57,225 nucleotides of DNA from Phycisphaerales bacterium (GTDB lineage Bacteria; Planctomycetota; Phycisphaerae; Phycisphaerales; SM1A02): assembly GCA_022446795.1 (NCBI GenBank), contig JAKVBX010000023.1:1-57225 (forward strand). The letters run 5' to 3'. Positions 38,808 to 47,323 of this stretch are shown here, one piece after another. A program made the translations under genes and the position numbers. Every line of letters starts with the position of its first letter. Within the stretch, counting starts at the first letter, position 1. The notes beneath the pieces are model-generated. The model did not search any database. It was given only the letters and a program-made list of their open reading frames with translations, and was not told the origin of the DNA.

Positions 38808-40700
38808 TCAGGTGCCCGGCTTGGCCAGTGCCTGATCAATGGCATTGTTGATCGTGCGTCGCGTGGCATCCTCGCCGCCAAAGCCGACCTCGACCGTCAC
38901 GATGTTTCCATCGGGACCGATCACGACCGTGTGCGGAATACCACCGACCCGGTACAGCTTCCCGACCTCGCCCTTGCGATCCATCAGCACGGGAAGATCC
39001 CAGTTGGACTTCTCAAGGAAGGCCTTGACCTTGGATGGTGTCTCACGCATGTCGACCGACCAGAGCACGACGCCATCAGAGGCCCGCTCCTTGGCGATGT
39101 CCATCAGGACCGGCAGTCCCTTCTTGCAGGGACCACACCACGTCGCCCAGAAGTCGAGGATCACCACCTTGCCCCGGAGCGAGCTGAGCGAAACGGACTG
39201 TCCCTCCAGGCTCTCCAGTGTGAACTCCGGCGCCGGCTTGCCGCCCTCCTCGGAGTCTCCATGGGCCGGCATCTCGGGTTCCTGGATTCCATAGGCGACC
39301 ATCACATCCTTCATCAGATCATTGGTTTCCTTCCAGTCCGCGGGAGGCGTCCAGGCGAACGAACTGGCGGGTGTCTCGGTCGTGCGCCAGTCACTCAGCA
39401 CGAATTCCATTTGATCGGGTCCGGCCGGCATGCCGGGAGGCGGCTCGGGAACATCGAATCGAATCCGTCGAAGCCAGGCTGGTCCTTCCTTGTTCACGCC
39501 GAGGTACGTGGGCGGAATCGAATTCGGATCGTCCGTGGAATGAGGCATGATCACGAGTTCGACTTCGCCCGGGTTCTTCCCAGGCTGAACATCGATCGAC
39601 TTGGTGGCGTCGAACAGGACGGAGGTGTCGATGGAATTGACAAAGAGATCCACTACCAATCCCTGGACGAGGCCGGTGGTGAAGATGATCGACTGGGCCT
39701 GGCCAAGCGACTGTGGTGCTTTCTCACGCGTCCAGGCCTTGGCCATGGTCGAGTACTGCCAGAGGAACTCACCATCACACGCCATGGAGATCGGCACCGA
39801 GTCGTGCATCTTGAAGAGGTTGGGCTTGACGATCTCGAGCGTGTTGCGCTCCATGTCCTCGAGTCCCGGCAGGTCGGGCATGTCGGCCTGCATGGTGATG
39901 GTGACTGCGGCCCCGGGGATCGAGCGGTAGTAGTCCCTGATCCGATCGATCAGCACCCGGGCCTCGGGTGATACCGTCGGGCCACTGGCGGTCATCGGGG
40001 TACTGCGGGGCGTCTCGCCGGGAACCGGCTGGAAGGCGGAGGCGGGCTGATCGTCCTTCCGCCAGTTGGCGAAGGTCACGGTCGAATGACCGTTGCCGGT
40101 CGGCGGTGAGATCTTCATCACATCCACCCAGGTCTTGTTGTCATGCAGTCCAAGGGCGAGCTCGATCTTCGTATCCTCGGGAAGTGAGCCGCCATCCCGG
40201 GCCAGCATGACCAGGCTCGGCAGCCGGCGATCGCCCATTGGCGGCCCGATCTTGATGTGCTTGCAGTCCGTCACCAGGAGTGACTCCGCGTCCGCGGAGA
40301 GCAACGTCATGACCAGGCTGGCCGGGCCGGCAATGGAAGTCCGGCCAGCACGATTCATGAACTGGTTGGCTTCGACGAAGTTCACCGGGGCGGCGCGATC
40401 CTGGGGATCCTGCCCGGGCTGAAGCAGCCACATGGTCTCACCATTGGAGACGAAGGTGACATCACCGGAGTCAACCCGGAATCGATTCGGCTTGACCGCG
40501 AGGATCGATCCCTGGGTCTTGACCAGGTTTGCTTCATCCTGGGTGGCAATGACCCGCTCGAAGGTGACCTGGCAGCCCGGGATGCCCTGGTAGGTCCGGA
40601 TGAGGTCCTTGATGAGGGGCTTGGCATCATCATCGATGCTGGGCGCTCCCCAGGCGGTTCCGGAAGCCAGCACGAGGCAGGTGGCGAGCAGGCGGGTCAT
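38808..40700 (-). CDS. TlpA-type thioredoxin protein with two LolA/DUF2092-like domains
   Basis: Exported protein of 630 residues with signal peptide (LLATCLVLASGTAWGAP). Two similar domains precede the thioredoxin. Each begins with a helix (LIKDLIRTYQGIPGCQVTFE and RVLIDRIRDYYRSIPGAAVTIT) and continues with a beta sheet in which FRVD and LFKMHD segments match the LolA-like/DUF2092 fold. The C-terminal domain is a TlpA/ResA-like thioredoxin with WATWCGPCKK (Cys522, Cys525) and GGIPHTVVIGPDG. The redox domain would reduce disulfides in the periplasm; the front domains may bind lipid or hydrophobic ligands. The start at 40700 is fixed by the signal peptide and AAGGAG. It leads the four-gene operon; TACCAT at 40743-40738 is a candidate -10. 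Confidence 0.85.
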   Translation of the reverse strand: MTRLLATCLVLASGTAWGAPSIDDDAKPLIKDLIRTYQGIPGCQVTFERVIATQDEANLVKTQGSILAVKPNRFRVDSGDVTFVSNGETMWLLQPGQDPQDRAAPVNFVEANQFMNRAGRTSIAGPASLVMTLLSADAESLLVTDCKHIKIGPPMGDRRLPSLVMLARDGGSLPEDTKIELALGLHDNKTWVDVMKISPPTGNGHSTVTFANWRKDDQPASAFQPVPGETPRSTPMTASGPTVSPEARVLIDRIRDYYRSIPGAAVTITMQADMPDLPGLEDMERNTLEIVKPNLFKMHDSVPISMACDGEFLWQYSTMAKAWTREKAPQSLGQAQSIIFTTGLVQGLVVDLFVNSIDTSVLFDATKSIDVQPGKNPGEVELVIMPHSTDDPNSIPPTYLGVNKEGPAWLRRIRFDVPEPPPGMPAGPDQMEFVLSDWRTTETPASSFAWTPPADWKETNDLMKDVMVAYGIQEPEMPAHGDSEEGGKPAPEFTLESLEGQSVSLSSLRGKVVILDFWATWCGPCKKGLPVLMDIAKERASDGVVLWSVDMRETPSKVKAFLEKSNWDLPVLMDRKGEVGKLYRVGGIPHTVVIGPDGNIVTVEVGFGGEDATRRTINNAIDQALAKPGT

Positions 40701-40737
40701 GGGAGGACTCCTTGGCTTGGTCTCATGGTGATCCTGC

Positions 40738-40743
40738 ATGGTA
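40738..40743 (-). promoter_or_regulatory. Candidate -10 (TACCAT) of the minus-strand sulfatase operon
   Basis: TACCAT reads on the minus strand 37 bases upstream of the TlpA-type gene start; TTGCCG at 40770-40765 is a possible but too distant -35 (21-base gap). Confidence 0.3.
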
Positions 40744-40793
40744 CGCCCAGCCCGGCTGCCCGGGCGGCAACCGGGCATGGAATACACTGCGGC

Positions 40794-40878
40794 GGGCCCG
40801 TGGCGGAATTGGCAGACGCAGCGGCCTTAAAAGCCGCAGCCCCATTGGGGCGTGTGGGTTCGAGTCCCACCGGGCCCA
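40794..40878 (+). tRNA. tRNA-Leu (anticodon TAA)
   Basis: An 85-base tRNA with long variable arm: acceptor GGGCCCG pairs with CGGGCCC; anticodon stem GCGGC/GCCGC with loop CTTAAAA (anticodon TAA at 40828-40830); variable stem GCCCC/GGGGC; T arm GTGGG-TTCGAGT-CCCAC; discriminator A73 as in tRNA-Leu. CCA is not encoded. TACACT (40783-40788) lies five bases upstream, so a 5' leader may be minimal. Confidence 0.96.
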
Positions 40879-40927
40879 GTCCACGTGGGCGGGTGCCTGT
40901 TCGGAGCCCTGCCGGGAGAGCCGTGCC

Positions 40928-41503
40928 ATGAGAATCGAGGTATCCGACGAGCAGGTCCGAGAGGCCTTTGCCCGGGTGTCAACGCATCCCGTCTTTGCCG
41001 AAAGCGCGGAACTGGTCCGTGGTGGCGGCCAGCCGCTGGAGATGATCCGCGCGATGTGCGCCAATCCCGATGTGCTCCAGGGGTTCGCTGACTGGAGCGA
41101 GGCAATCTATCCCGGGGGATCACTGGATCGCGATGTTCAGGAGGTCGTGATCCTGGCGTCGTCGATCGAGAACGCATGCCAGTTCTGCGTCGACTCACAC
41201 GTTGACATGTGCCGGGCGCTTGGGCTCTCGGATGATCCGGCCGGACTGCTGGAGTCACCGGGAGACATGACGGCACCGCAACGGCTCGCCGTCGAGTGGA
41301 CGCAAGCGGTCATGCGGGACAGCAACCAGGTACCAAGTGAACTGTTCAACCAGGTCCAGGGGTGTTTCGGCGATGCGGGCGTCGTGGAGCTCACCTTGCT
41401 CGTGGGCTACATCAACATGCTGAACATGTTCAACAACACCCTGGAGAACGCCTATCGCGGTGAAATGGACTCGACGTCCAGCGGTGGTGGCAGCTCGAGC
41501 TGA
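40928..41503 (+). CDS. AhpD-like carboxymuconolactone-decarboxylase-family peroxidase
   Basis: Product of 191 residues of the AhpD/CMD family. The active-site motif ENACQFCVDSHVDMC has the CxxCxxxH arrangement (Cys84, Cys87, His91), preceded by Glu81, the residue pattern of AhpD peroxidase/disulfide reductase. It could reduce peroxides using a dithiol donor. No signal peptide is visible, so it is cytoplasmic. The ATG at 40928 has GGGAGAG upstream. It lies 49 bases after tRNA-Leu, and a strong hairpin follows its stop. The C-terminus is Ser/Gly-rich. Whether it acts as a peroxidase or a decarboxylase cannot be told from sequence alone. Confidence 0.85.
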   Translation: MRIEVSDEQVREAFARVSTHPVFAESAELVRGGGQPLEMIRAMCANPDVLQGFADWSEAIYPGGSLDRDVQEVVILASSIENACQFCVDSHVDMCRALGLSDDPAGLLESPGDMTAPQRLAVEWTQAVMRDSNQVPSELFNQVQGCFGDAGVVELTLLVGYINMLNMFNNTLENAYRGEMDSTSSGGGSSS

Positions 41504-41508
41504 CGTGG

Positions 41509-41562
41509 GGTTCCTGCCGTCGACCCGGCCTCCGGGCATCGCGATGCCGGAACCACGGCAGG
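41509..41562 (+). terminator. Strong hairpin after the AhpD-like gene
   Basis: CCTGCCGT (41513-41520) pairs with ACGGCAGG (41555-41562) over eight bases, enclosing a second stem around the palindrome GGCATCGCGATGCC (41535-41548). An alternative pairing GGTTCC (41509-41514) with GGAACC (41549-41554) excludes the outer stem. No U-tract follows. It probably ends or attenuates the AhpD-like transcript. Confidence 0.45.
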
Positions 41563-41687
41563 CTCGAGGGTCAGCCGGTGCAGGAGCGGTATCCGACTCA
41601 AATCCGCCTGTCCGCACAGGCCGCCCCCGGGAGGGGCCATTGCCTGCGAACAGGTCCGGGCGGGCTCGCGTCCTCCGAATCGGGCGG

Positions 41688-41725
41688 TACCATGACCGGT
41701 GTATCCCCGGCTGATACGGGGAATA
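41688..41725 (+). promoter_or_regulatory. Candidate -10 (TACCAT) and 5' leader hairpin of the FHA-protease gene
   Basis: GGTACCAT (-10 at 41688-41693) predicts a start near 41700. The leader would begin with GTATCCCCG-GCTGATA-CGGGGAATAC (41701-41725), a nine-pair stem with one bulged A, ahead of AAAAGGAAG and the ATG at 41744. Confidence 0.4.
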
Positions 41726-41743
41726 CGGGAAAAGGAAGCAGAT

Positions 41744-44029
41744 ATGTCCCTGACGATTCAGTTCCTGGATGGTGAACGTGCCGGCCAAACCCTCGAGTTT
41801 GGCGATGAAGTCGAGTCGATCGCCATCGGCCGTGACCCCGAGCGATGCCAGGTCGTCATTCCCGCCGACCTCCGGATGGTCGGCCGCGAGCATTGCACGA
41901 TCACCCGCGTTCGTGGCCACTACTACATGGAGATGGCTGCCGATCGTCGCGTATCCATGAACGATGACCTGATGGAAACGGCCCAGACCATTCCAGAAGA
42001 CTGCCAGCTTGAGATCGGTCCCGATGGGCCGAAATTGCGAGTGGTCACGATTCGGGCCGGCCAACTGGGCTCGACGATGCAGCAGCAGATCGATACGGAG
42101 ACGATTCAACGCCGATCCGCGACGCCAGCCTCCGCAACGGACGTCGCGGCCGCCCAGGCCAAGGCGAGGAAGAGCAACCAGACGTCTACGGTAGCGATCG
42201 CGATCGCCGGCCTGGTCCTCGTGGCCGGCGGCATCGGTATCTACTGGCTCCAGGAGGATGTGGGCGGTCTCGAGGCGGAGCAGGTCAGGACTACCGAAAC
42301 CGTAGGCGAACTGCAGGGGACGGTTTCCGGACTGTCGCAGGACGTCACGAATCTCGGCGCGGAACTGCCCGCCGCGCTGGAAGCCGCTCGCGAATCCACC
42401 TACCTGGTGATTCGCCGAGGCCCCGAGGGTGATGTTCCATTTGGTACGGCGTGGGTTCTTGCCCCCGGCGAACTGGCGACCAATGCACATGTCGCTGATC
42501 GATTCAACCAGCTCAATGATGACCAGGAGATCATCGTCCGGAGCATGGGAGGTGATCGGGAGTTCGCGGTTACTGGTGCGACTACCCATCCGGGCTATGG
42601 CTCTTTTACAGACCTCTGGCGGGACTATGTTCCGGTTCAGATCAACGCGGCCAAGGAGTCCGATCCGGTCCGGTCCGCAGGGATGGCGGCCGATGTCGGC
42701 GTCCTGCACGTGGATGAGGCGGCGTCGCTGGGCCCGGCCCTGGTCATGGCCACGACGGACGGCCAGTCTGCTCTGCATGCCGGCGACCCGGTGGGCTACG
42801 TCGGCTACCCGCTTGAGGGCCTGGCGCTCGGTGGTGTCAACATCAATGAGCCGATGCCCCAGACCCAGATTGGTCGCATCACGGCCATCACGGACTACTT
42901 CAATGCCCCGGTCGCCGAGGACGAGGGCCTGCTGATCCAGCATTCGCTTCCGGCGACGGGAGGAGCCAGCGGAAGTCCCTTGATCAACGCCAGGGGCGAG
43001 GTCGTTGGCCTGCTGAGCGCCGTCAACTTCATCGTGGTCGGTGGCAAGCGAATTCCCAGCGGTGTCGACGTCAACTTCGCCCAGCGGTCGACGCTGCTGG
43101 AGGAACTGGAAGCGCCTGATCTGGCGGAACGCCAGCAGGCCAGGACGGCTGCCTGGGAGGATCGTATCGAGGCGTTGTACGCTTCCGGCCACGTGGCCAA
43201 CCGATCGGCGGAACTCGAAGATGTGGTTGCCGGTTGGGAGCAGATGGTGGCCAACCAGACGGATGACGTCGTGACGGGGTCCGAGGTGGTGGACTCCGAG
43301 ATGTTCCCACTGGATTCCCTGGAGATCGACGCGCTGGCGATGGGCGCCGGTGACACGCTTGGTGCTGCGGTCTATGGCCGGCAGATCGAGCTGGACCTCG
43401 AGGCCAACAAGAATTACCTGCTGTCCGTCGAAGGCGACGGTGAGGTCATCGTGAACTTGCCCGATGGCGATATCCGTGTGGTCGAGGTCATGGACATCAA
43501 GCCCATGCTCAAGGCGATCGCCTTCCGGGCCGAGCGGGCGATGACCGTGAAAGCCACGATCGGATCCACCGAGCGTGCCGGAACGGTCGGCTACCAGCTG
43601 CGCAAGGCGAATGCCGAGCCGGCTACGCCCGATACGGTGGCGAAAGCAGCCATGAGGCGATGGTTGCGGGACATGTCCCGCCGAGACGGTGTCACCCTGG
43701 AGCCCTCGCTGGTGAAGCAGTGGCAGGGCAGTCTCAAGGCGGACAGCGAAGGTCATTGCAAGGCCAGCGAATCCATGAACCTGGATTCCGCGGGTCGGTG
43801 GTTCATCGTGGCCGTCTGCATGGAGCAGGCCAATATCAACCTCCAGCTCGTAGCGGCCGATGGAACACTGGTCGCCGAGGACAAGGAGCCGGATTGGTAT
43901 CCCTTCGTGTCCGTGGAAACCCGCGGACCGCGAACCATGAAGGCCAAGATCTGGGCAGAGGGTGATGGCGTGAAGTACCGGCTCTTCCTGTACCGCGCCG
44001 ATGAGAACACCCAGCAGGCGCAGGGATAG
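41744..44029 (+). CDS. FHA-domain, membrane-anchored trypsin-like serine protease
   Basis: Product of 761 residues. Cytoplasmic FHA domain (1-105): Gly29-Arg30 and VGREHC (Arg48, His50), although the usual phosphothreonine-contacting Ser is Gly47. A transmembrane helix spans about 149-168 (VAIAIAGLVLVAGGIGIYWL), then a short coiled segment (180-215). A chymotrypsin-fold protease domain follows with triad His249 (ATNAHVADR), Asp318 (AADVGVLH) and Ser409 (TGGASGSPL). About 300 C-terminal residues are beta-rich. Topology puts the protease outside and FHA inside. It would link phosphorylation-dependent binding to envelope proteolysis, but no kinase is in the window. It ends four bases from the stop of the convergent FHA-GAF-HD-GYP gene. 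Start chosen by AAAAGGAAG upstream. Confidence 0.87.
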   Translation: MSLTIQFLDGERAGQTLEFGDEVESIAIGRDPERCQVVIPADLRMVGREHCTITRVRGHYYMEMAADRRVSMNDDLMETAQTIPEDCQLEIGPDGPKLRVVTIRAGQLGSTMQQQIDTETIQRRSATPASATDVAAAQAKARKSNQTSTVAIAIAGLVLVAGGIGIYWLQEDVGGLEAEQVRTTETVGELQGTVSGLSQDVTNLGAELPAALEAARESTYLVIRRGPEGDVPFGTAWVLAPGELATNAHVADRFNQLNDDQEIIVRSMGGDREFAVTGATTHPGYGSFTDLWRDYVPVQINAAKESDPVRSAGMAADVGVLHVDEAASLGPALVMATTDGQSALHAGDPVGYVGYPLEGLALGGVNINEPMPQTQIGRITAITDYFNAPVAEDEGLLIQHSLPATGGASGSPLINARGEVVGLLSAVNFIVVGGKRIPSGVDVNFAQRSTLLEELEAPDLAERQQARTAAWEDRIEALYASGHVANRSAELEDVVAGWEQMVANQTDDVVTGSEVVDSEMFPLDSLEIDALAMGAGDTLGAAVYGRQIELDLEANKNYLLSVEGDGEVIVNLPDGDIRVVEVMDIKPMLKAIAFRAERAMTVKATIGSTERAGTVGYQLRKANAEPATPDTVAKAAMRRWLRDMSRRDGVTLEPSLVKQWQGSLKADSEGHCKASESMNLDSAGRWFIVAVCMEQANINLQLVAADGTLVAEDKEPDWYPFVSVETRGPRTMKAKIWAEGDGVKYRLFLYRADENTQQAQG

Positions 44030-44033
44030 AAGG

Positions 44034-45569
44034 CTATCGCTCGAGCATCGCGTCGTAGGGCGCCAGATCGATCTTGAGGAAGGCCTCGGCCATCCGCGGG
44101 TCGAACTGTGTTCCGGCGCACTTGCGGATCTCCTCGAGCACGGTCGCCGAGTCACGCCCATCGCGATAGGCGCGAGCAGAACGCATGGCATCGAAGGCAT
44201 CGACGACCGCCACCAGTCGACCGAGCTCGGGGATCGACTCTCCAGCAAGGCCGTCGGGGTAGCCCTTGCCGTCCCATCGTTCGTGGTGGTGCTTGACGCC
44301 CCCGAGCACGCCCTTCATGGCGGGGATGTCGTGGAGGATCCGGTGACCGATGTCCGGATGCTGCTTGACCTGATCAAACTCCTCGTCGGTCAGTCGATCC
44401 GGCTTCACGAGGACGGCCTCAGGGACGCCGATCTTGCCGACGTCATGCACCTGTCCACAGACCCGGGCGGTCTCGATGGCCTGCTGATCGTGGCCGAGCG
44501 TTCGGGCCAGGGCCTCGCTCAACCACGAGACTCGATCAGAGTGACCGCGGGTGTAGGGATCCTTGGCATCGATGGCCGAGGCCAAGGCCCGGACGGTGCC
44601 TTCAAACATGTTGCTTCGGGCTTCCGCGAATCGTCGCTCCAATTCGGATCGAGCGAGATTGGAGATTGCGACGGAGGCCAGCTGGGCCAGGGCGATCACG
44701 AAGTCCAGGTCACGTTGGATGACCTCGCCATCGAGCGAGACATCCGTGGTATCGACATAGAGAACCGATGCGACGGCGTCACCGGTCTTGAGTGGTGCCG
44801 ATACGGCGGCCAGAACATCCAGTCGCTGGAGACTCTCGGCGGCCGTCTGGCTGGACGCGACGAACCGAGCGGGTCGTCCCGATGCGGCCATGCGCAGCAG
44901 TGTGAAGCTGAATCGCTCGGGACCGGCACCGGCGAGCGCCCCGTGGGCGGCCAGCAGATCGATGTCGCCGTGCTCATCGGGAGGGGATACGACACACCCG
45001 TCTTCGAACGAGGTTCCGTCCGCGACTGCCTGCAGAACCGCCTGGAACAGCGAGTCTTCATCGGTCGCGTCGTGGATGTCCTGGCTGAAGGCCAGTAGCG
45101 ATGCCAGTCGGTTCCGATCAAGGTCCTCGGAGAGCTCGACGGGGCTGAAGTCGATGGAGTCCGACGATATCTCGACGGTTTCCAGCCGCAGCCGCCGGGT
45201 TGATTCATGACGATTGCCGCTGCGATGCTGGTGGCGAAACAGCAGAACGAGGTCCGGCAGGCCAATCTGGTCACCGGGCTCGAGGCGACAGGGCAGTCCG
45301 GCGGGAATCCGTTCACCGTTGACGGAGGTTCCGCCGCGGGATCCCAGGTCCAGGACCATCCATGCTTCTTTGGTGGGCTCCCAGCTCAGCTGCGCGTGAT
45401 GGCGAGACGCCTGCGGCGAGTGCATCACGAGGTCGCACTCGCGGCTTCGACCGATCACGACCTGCCGGGCCGGATCCAGCGGATGGTGAATCGACTGGGC
45501 GCCGCTGACGGAGACGAGTTCGAATGTGTTGCTCATCTCGGGCTCGATGGCGACGCCGTCGCCGGTCAT
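44034..45569 (-). CDS. FHA-GAF-HD-GYP signalling protein
   Basis: Product of 511 residues. The FHA domain (about 14-115) keeps Gly40-Arg41, Ser55, His57 and Asn84 of the phosphothreonine pocket. A GAF domain covers about 150-310. The HD-GYP domain (about 325-500) has GHSDRV, HDVGKIGVPE (His375, Asp376), HHERWDGKGYPDG (Gly436-Tyr437-Pro438) and DAFDAM, so it should hydrolyse cyclic di-GMP. FHA would recruit a phosphorylated partner and GAF would sense a ligand. No membrane segment. A second Met at 45536 is possible. It lies 42 bases after malic enzyme on the same strand and may be co-transcribed with it. Confidence 0.9.
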   Translation of the reverse strand: MTGDGVAIEPEMSNTFELVSVSGAQSIHHPLDPARQVVIGRSRECDLVMHSPQASRHHAQLSWEPTKEAWMVLDLGSRGGTSVNGERIPAGLPCRLEPGDQIGLPDLVLLFRHQHRSGNRHESTRRLRLETVEISSDSIDFSPVELSEDLDRNRLASLLAFSQDIHDATDEDSLFQAVLQAVADGTSFEDGCVVSPPDEHGDIDLLAAHGALAGAGPERFSFTLLRMAASGRPARFVASSQTAAESLQRLDVLAAVSAPLKTGDAVASVLYVDTTDVSLDGEVIQRDLDFVIALAQLASVAISNLARSELERRFAEARSNMFEGTVRALASAIDAKDPYTRGHSDRVSWLSEALARTLGHDQQAIETARVCGQVHDVGKIGVPEAVLVKPDRLTDEEFDQVKQHPDIGHRILHDIPAMKGVLGGVKHHHERWDGKGYPDGLAGESIPELGRLVAVVDAFDAMRSARAYRDGRDSATVLEEIRKCAGTQFDPRMAEAFLKIDLAPYDAMLER

Positions 45570-45611
45570 GGTCCCTGGCCGTCGAGGTCAGATCATCAAC
45601 GCGGCCAGGTG

Positions 45612-47258
45612 TCAGTGCGCGGCGGCGGCGGCCATGCTGCTGTCATAGCTCGGAACATAGGTCATGCCCTTGATGAACGCGGCGATGTCTGCTGGACGAT
45701 CGACCGTGGCCAGGTTGGCATCGAAGATCTCCTCGGCAACCTTGCAGGCGATGTGTCCGGAGACGGCGCGAATGCGATCCCGTGGGGGATAGAGCAGGCC
45801 GCTGTCGAGTTCTTCCTGCGTGAGCGTCTCGGCCAGGGCCCGGGCGGCGGTGAGGAACATGTCCTCGGTGACCCGCTTGGCTCCCGTGGCATACACCGCG
45901 AGCCCCATCGCGGGGAAGATGTAGACATTGTTGCCCTGGGAGGGTTCGATGTTCTTGCCGTTGACCTCCAGCGCCGGGAACGGGCTGCCGCTGGCGAAGA
46001 GGGCCTTGCCCTTGGTGGCGGCGTAGGCTTCTTCAGCGGTGCATTCGCTCTTCTTGGTCGGGTTGGAATACGGGAAGATGATCGGGCGGTCATTGATCTC
46101 CGTCATCGCCTTCAGCACGTCGGCATTGAAGGCGCCATGCGCCGTGGACACACCGATGATGGCCGTGGGCTTGAACGAACGAATCATGCCCGCGAAGTCC
46201 GTAGTAGGCTCGTGATCAGCCGCGAATGGCTTCTGGAAATCCTCCAGTGAGTCAGCCCGTGACTTCGTCAGCAGTCCGTCGATGTCGAACAACCGAATCT
46301 GGCTGTATGCCGTGGCCTTGTCGATGCCCTCGGCCTGCATGGCCTGGGCCAGGAGATCGGCAATCCCGCAACCAGCGGAACCGGCACCCAGGAAGAGAAT
46401 CCGCTGCTGGCTCATCTTCTCGCCCTTGGACCGGCAGGCGGTGTAGATCCCCGCCGTGGCCACGGCCGCCGTGCCCTGGATGTCGTCGTTGAACATGCAG
46501 ATCTGATCGCGGTACTTCTCCAGCAGTGGTTCCGCGTGGTGGATGTTGAAGTCCTCGAACTGGATGCAGCACCCGGGGAATCGCTTCTCGACGGCCTGCA
46601 CGAATTCATCGACGAAGGCGTAGTACTCGTCATTCTCCGGCCGGTGCTGCTTGAGCCCGGGGTAATAGGGATCGTCAAGGAACTCCTGGTTCTCGGTCCC
46701 CACGTCCAGCGTGATGGGCAGCGTGTACTGCGGGGGCACGCCGGCGGCGGCGGAGTAGAGGGCCAGCTTGCCGATCGGGATGCCCATGCCATTGGCGCCG
46801 AGATCGCCGAGGCCGAGAATCCGGGAGCCGTCCGTCACCACGATGAACCGCACATCGTCCGTGTACCAGTTGGCCAGGACCTCATCGAGGCGACCCTTGA
46901 GGGTGAGGGGCAGGAACATGCCCTTGGCCTGGCGGAAGATATGCCCGAACTGCTCACACGCATCGCCGACGGTCGGGGTATAGACCAGTGGCATGTACTT
47001 GTCCGGATCAGAAACGAGGAGGCCGTAGAACAAGGTTTCATTCGTGTCCTGCAGGTGGGACATGAAGATGTACCGGGCCAGGTCGTCCGAGCACGCATCG
47101 CACTGGGCGGCGGCACGACCGATCTGATCTTCCAGGGTCTCCTGTACCGGCGGAAGAAGCCCCTCCAGTTTCTGCGCGGCTCGCTCTTCCTGGGTGAAGG
47201 CGGTTCCCTTGTTCTTCAACGGGTTTCGCACGAGATCAAAGGCTGCCTGGTTGTTCAT
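45612..47258 (-). CDS. maeA: NAD-dependent malic enzyme
   Basis: Oxidatively decarboxylates malate to pyruvate. It has 548 residues, the length of the large SfcA/MaeA type. Landmarks: VYTPTVGDACEQF (catalytic Tyr), TDGSRILGLGDLGANGMGIPIGK (catalytic Lys), QFEDFNIHHA and FNDDIQGTAAV (metal and substrate), FLGAGSAGCGIADLL (Rossmann) and FASGSPFPALEVNG. The ATG at 47258 has AGGAG five bases upstream. A promoter TTGACG-17-CATGCT lies at 47352-47324. The FHA-GAF-HD-GYP gene follows 42 bases downstream, an association with no obvious reason. NAD preference is assumed from length and family; NADP use is not excluded. Confidence 0.94.
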   Translation of the reverse strand: MNNQAAFDLVRNPLKNKGTAFTQEERAAQKLEGLLPPVQETLEDQIGRAAAQCDACSDDLARYIFMSHLQDTNETLFYGLLVSDPDKYMPLVYTPTVGDACEQFGHIFRQAKGMFLPLTLKGRLDEVLANWYTDDVRFIVVTDGSRILGLGDLGANGMGIPIGKLALYSAAAGVPPQYTLPITLDVGTENQEFLDDPYYPGLKQHRPENDEYYAFVDEFVQAVEKRFPGCCIQFEDFNIHHAEPLLEKYRDQICMFNDDIQGTAAVATAGIYTACRSKGEKMSQQRILFLGAGSAGCGIADLLAQAMQAEGIDKATAYSQIRLFDIDGLLTKSRADSLEDFQKPFAADHEPTTDFAGMIRSFKPTAIIGVSTAHGAFNADVLKAMTEINDRPIIFPYSNPTKKSECTAEEAYAATKGKALFASGSPFPALEVNGKNIEPSQGNNVYIFPAMGLAVYATGAKRVTEDMFLTAARALAETLTQEELDSGLLYPPRDRIRAVSGHIACKVAEEIFDANLATVDRPADIAAFIKGMTYVPSYDSSMAAAAAH

Positions 47259-47323
47259 GGTGCTCCTCGCTTCGCCTCTTCCAGGTGGATGCATGCTCCG
47301 GCAGGACGCTGCCGTGGACGACC

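Noticed and set aside
38151-39971. A 606-codon plus-strand frame across the sulfatase and TlpA-type genes
   Set aside because: It crosses the boundary of two well-supported minus-strand genes and shows no domain.
41255-44248. A 997-codon open frame on the minus strand opposite the FHA protease
   Set aside because: It reads antisense through a gene with clear FHA and protease motifs. It has no recognisable domains, and long stop-free antisense frames are expected at this GC content.
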